From the NCBI GenBank assembly GCA_017440045.1, contig JAFSIA010000065.1:1-35786 (forward strand): a stretch of 35,786 bases of DNA, written 5' to 3'. This document shows positions 34,511 to 35,786 of the stretch, in pieces. The notes below the pieces were generated by a model that worked only from the letters and a program-made list of their open reading frames with translations, was not told the DNA's origin and did not search any database. The DNA is from Lachnospiraceae bacterium. Lineage in GTDB: Bacteria; Bacillota; Clostridia; Lachnospirales; Lachnospiraceae. The first letter of the stretch is position 1. Every line of letters starts with the position of its first letter. The position numbers and the translations under genes were made by a program.

Positions 34511-35587
34511 ATGAGTTTTAATGATGTAATAATGTTTATCATGGCACTTGGCATTTTAGCCGGTGCCATTGATAAAATAATAGGAAATAAGTTAGGGCTT
34601 GGAAAAGAGTTTGATGAAGGCTTTAAAAATATGGGGACAATTGGTCTGTCGATTATAGGTATTATTTCATTTGCACCTGTTATCGCAGATTTTTTATCGC
34701 CTTTTATAGTGCCTTTCTTCAAGAGATATGGTATAGACCCGGCAATGTTTGGAACTATTTTAGCTAATGATTTAGGTGGATACTCACTGGCTGTTGGTCT
34801 GGCGGAGGATAGCGCAATAGGACTTTTAGCAGGTACAACTATTTCTTCAATGATTGGATGTACTATTGTGTTTGCCATTCCAGTAGGAGTTGGTCTTGTA
34901 CAGGAAAAAGATTACAAGTATTTCTTCAAGGGTGTTATGCTTGGAATAATTGCTATGCCATTTGGTAGTATCATAGCAGGATTATTCTATGGTATAGGGT
35001 TTAAGAAGCTTCTTATAAATTGTATACCACTATTAATCATTGCTGCTGTTATGGTTATAGGAATAATGTTCTTCCAAACATTTATGATTAAGGTGTTCGA
35101 ACTGTTTGGTAAACTTATGGCGATTTTGGCTACGGTAGGACTCGCTGCTGCGTCATTTAAATATCTTACAGGCATTACGCTTATAAAGGGTCTTGCACCA
35201 CTAAAAGAGGGAGCAGATGTACTTATTGACATAGCAATAGTTCTAATGGGTAGCTATCCAATCATAAAGATATTTAAGTGGATACTTGCCAAGCCACTTG
35301 ATATTATTAGCAAAAAGTTTGGAATGAATGCTGAAAGTATGATGGGACTAATCGTTGCATTAGCCAATTCAGTGCCTGTATTTTCCATGATAAAGGATAT
35401 GAATCCAAAGGGAAAGGTTATAAACAGTGCATGGGTGGTATGCGCGGCAGCATCATTGGGAGCACATCTTGGATTTACAGCAGGTGTGGCACCATCAATG
35501 ATAGCAACACTTCTCATTGGTAAGATTTCGGCAGGACTTATCGCAGTTCTTTTTGCAGCATTAACAAAAGCAGAAAAAATAAAATAG
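34511..35587 (+). CDS. eutH: EutH-type ethanolamine permease-like membrane protein
   Basis: A polytopic protein of 358 residues with about ten helices. It matches EutH, which brings ethanolamine into the cell at low concentration or low pH. Signature stretches are ILAGAIDKIIGNKLGLGKEFDEGF, then ANDLGGYSLAVGLAEDSAIGLLAGT. Further matches are VPVFSMIKDMNPKGKVIN and AAASLGAHLGFTAGVAP. No other eut gene, sensor kinase or microcompartment gene is seen nearby. No ribosome binding site stands out, only a weak AAGG in the preceding gene, which agrees with translational coupling. Substrate in this organism is therefore inferred from family alone. Confidence 0.9.
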   Translation: MSFNDVIMFIMALGILAGAIDKIIGNKLGLGKEFDEGFKNMGTIGLSIIGIISFAPVIADFLSPFIVPFFKRYGIDPAMFGTILANDLGGYSLAVGLAEDSAIGLLAGTTISSMIGCTIVFAIPVGVGLVQEKDYKYFFKGVMLGIIAMPFGSIIAGLFYGIGFKKLLINCIPLLIIAAVMVIGIMFFQTFMIKVFELFGKLMAILATVGLAAASFKYLTGITLIKGLAPLKEGADVLIDIAIVLMGSYPIIKIFKWILAKPLDIISKKFGMNAESMMGLIVALANSVPVFSMIKDMNPKGKVINSAWVVCAAASLGAHLGFTAGVAPSMIATLLIGKISAGLIAVLFAALTKAEKIK

Positions 35588-35594
35588 TTTGTCG

Positions 35595-35630
35595 AAAATC
35601 AAAAATTAATGTAGACTATTTTTTGATTTT
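35595..35630. repeat. AT-only inverted repeat after eutH, terminator or operator
   Basis: AAAATCAAAAA (35595-35605) and TTTTTGATTTT (35620-35630) pair over 11 bases around a 14-base loop. As a terminator it would be weak. It also brackets a possible promoter for the next gene (TTGTCG at 35589, TAGACT at 35612). Confidence 0.5.
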
Positions 35631-35675
35631 ATGAGAAAATAAGGAGAAGTATCAATTTTCGAAAGGAGATTTATA

Positions 35676-35786
35676 ATGATTTATTCACATGAAGTAGAAA
35701 AAATGTGTCCAGTGGCACAGGGCGTTCATCATGGCGCAGCTCCAGTTCCTACAGAAGGAAGATGGGTAAAAAATAAAGAAGTAAAG
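35676..35786 (+). CDS. Probable iron-sulfur cluster assembly scaffold-like protein, N-terminus (partial)
   Basis: The first 37 codons, beginning MIYSHEVEKMCPVAQGVHHG, behind a strong AAAGGAG; the frame runs off the end of the window. I recall this start from Lachnospiraceae proteins of about 230 residues annotated as Fe-S cluster assembly (NifU-like) scaffolds; that rests on memory. The part that would carry the cluster cysteines lies outside the window. Confidence 0.65.
   Translation, partial: MIYSHEVEKMCPVAQGVHHGAAPVPTEGRWVKNKEVK

Noticed and set aside
34511-35587. Complete ethanolamine utilisation locus
   Set aside because: Only eutH is present; no eutA, eutB, eutC, sensor or shell gene can be seen in the window.

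Overview
The window is AT-rich, densely coded Firmicutes DNA. The gene order, PolC, the intact MEP isoprenoid genes and several Lachnospiraceae-type hypothetical proteins point to a chromosome segment of a Lachnospiraceae bacterium (Butyrivibrio/Roseburia/Lachnospira neighbourhood; the genus cannot be fixed from this sequence). No transposase, integrase, phage gene, tRNA, rRNA or CRISPR array was found.

Layout. 1-1362: end of rpsB, then tsf and a strong terminator. 1384-3631: a short-form malic enzyme and two small genes, one a LigT-like 2H phosphoesterase. 3690-9704: a carbohydrate island with a heparinase II/III-family protein, a convergent AraC regulator, a GH127 beta-L-arabinofuranosidase and an AI-2E-family membrane protein. 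The regulator and the GH127 gene share overlapping divergent promoters with a perfect palindrome between them. 9710-12767: a complete GTP-to-preQ1 operon (queD-queE-folE-queC-queF) behind a preQ1-I riboswitch and terminator. 12797-26772: a long same-strand run, polysaccharide deacetylase, bactofilin, pyrH, frr, uppS, cdsA, dxr, rseP, ispG, polC and a membrane-anchored C39-like protein. It joins cell-wall, nucleotide, ribosome-recycling, isoprenoid, phospholipid and replication functions, with one internal terminator before uppS. 26794-29008: htpG behind a perfect CIRCE element.

29009-29689 is the least ordinary stretch: eight exact-period 64-bp tandem units, each able to fold into a hairpin, ending directly at the ribosome binding site of a 72-codon ORF. 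After it come a convergent hypothetical gene, an ABC-F ATPase with a structured leader, membrane and zinc-ribbon hypothetical proteins, an HTH-like protein, an orphan eutH, and the start of a probable Fe-S cluster scaffold gene running off the end.

The best candidate for something undescribed is the 64-bp array. Next in interest are CIRCE control of htpG, the shared AraC/GH127 operator, the split of the usual rpsB-tsf-pyrH-frr cluster by about 13 kb, and an EF-Ts with an internal insertion of about 65 residues. All functional calls come from motif recognition by eye; no database search was run.
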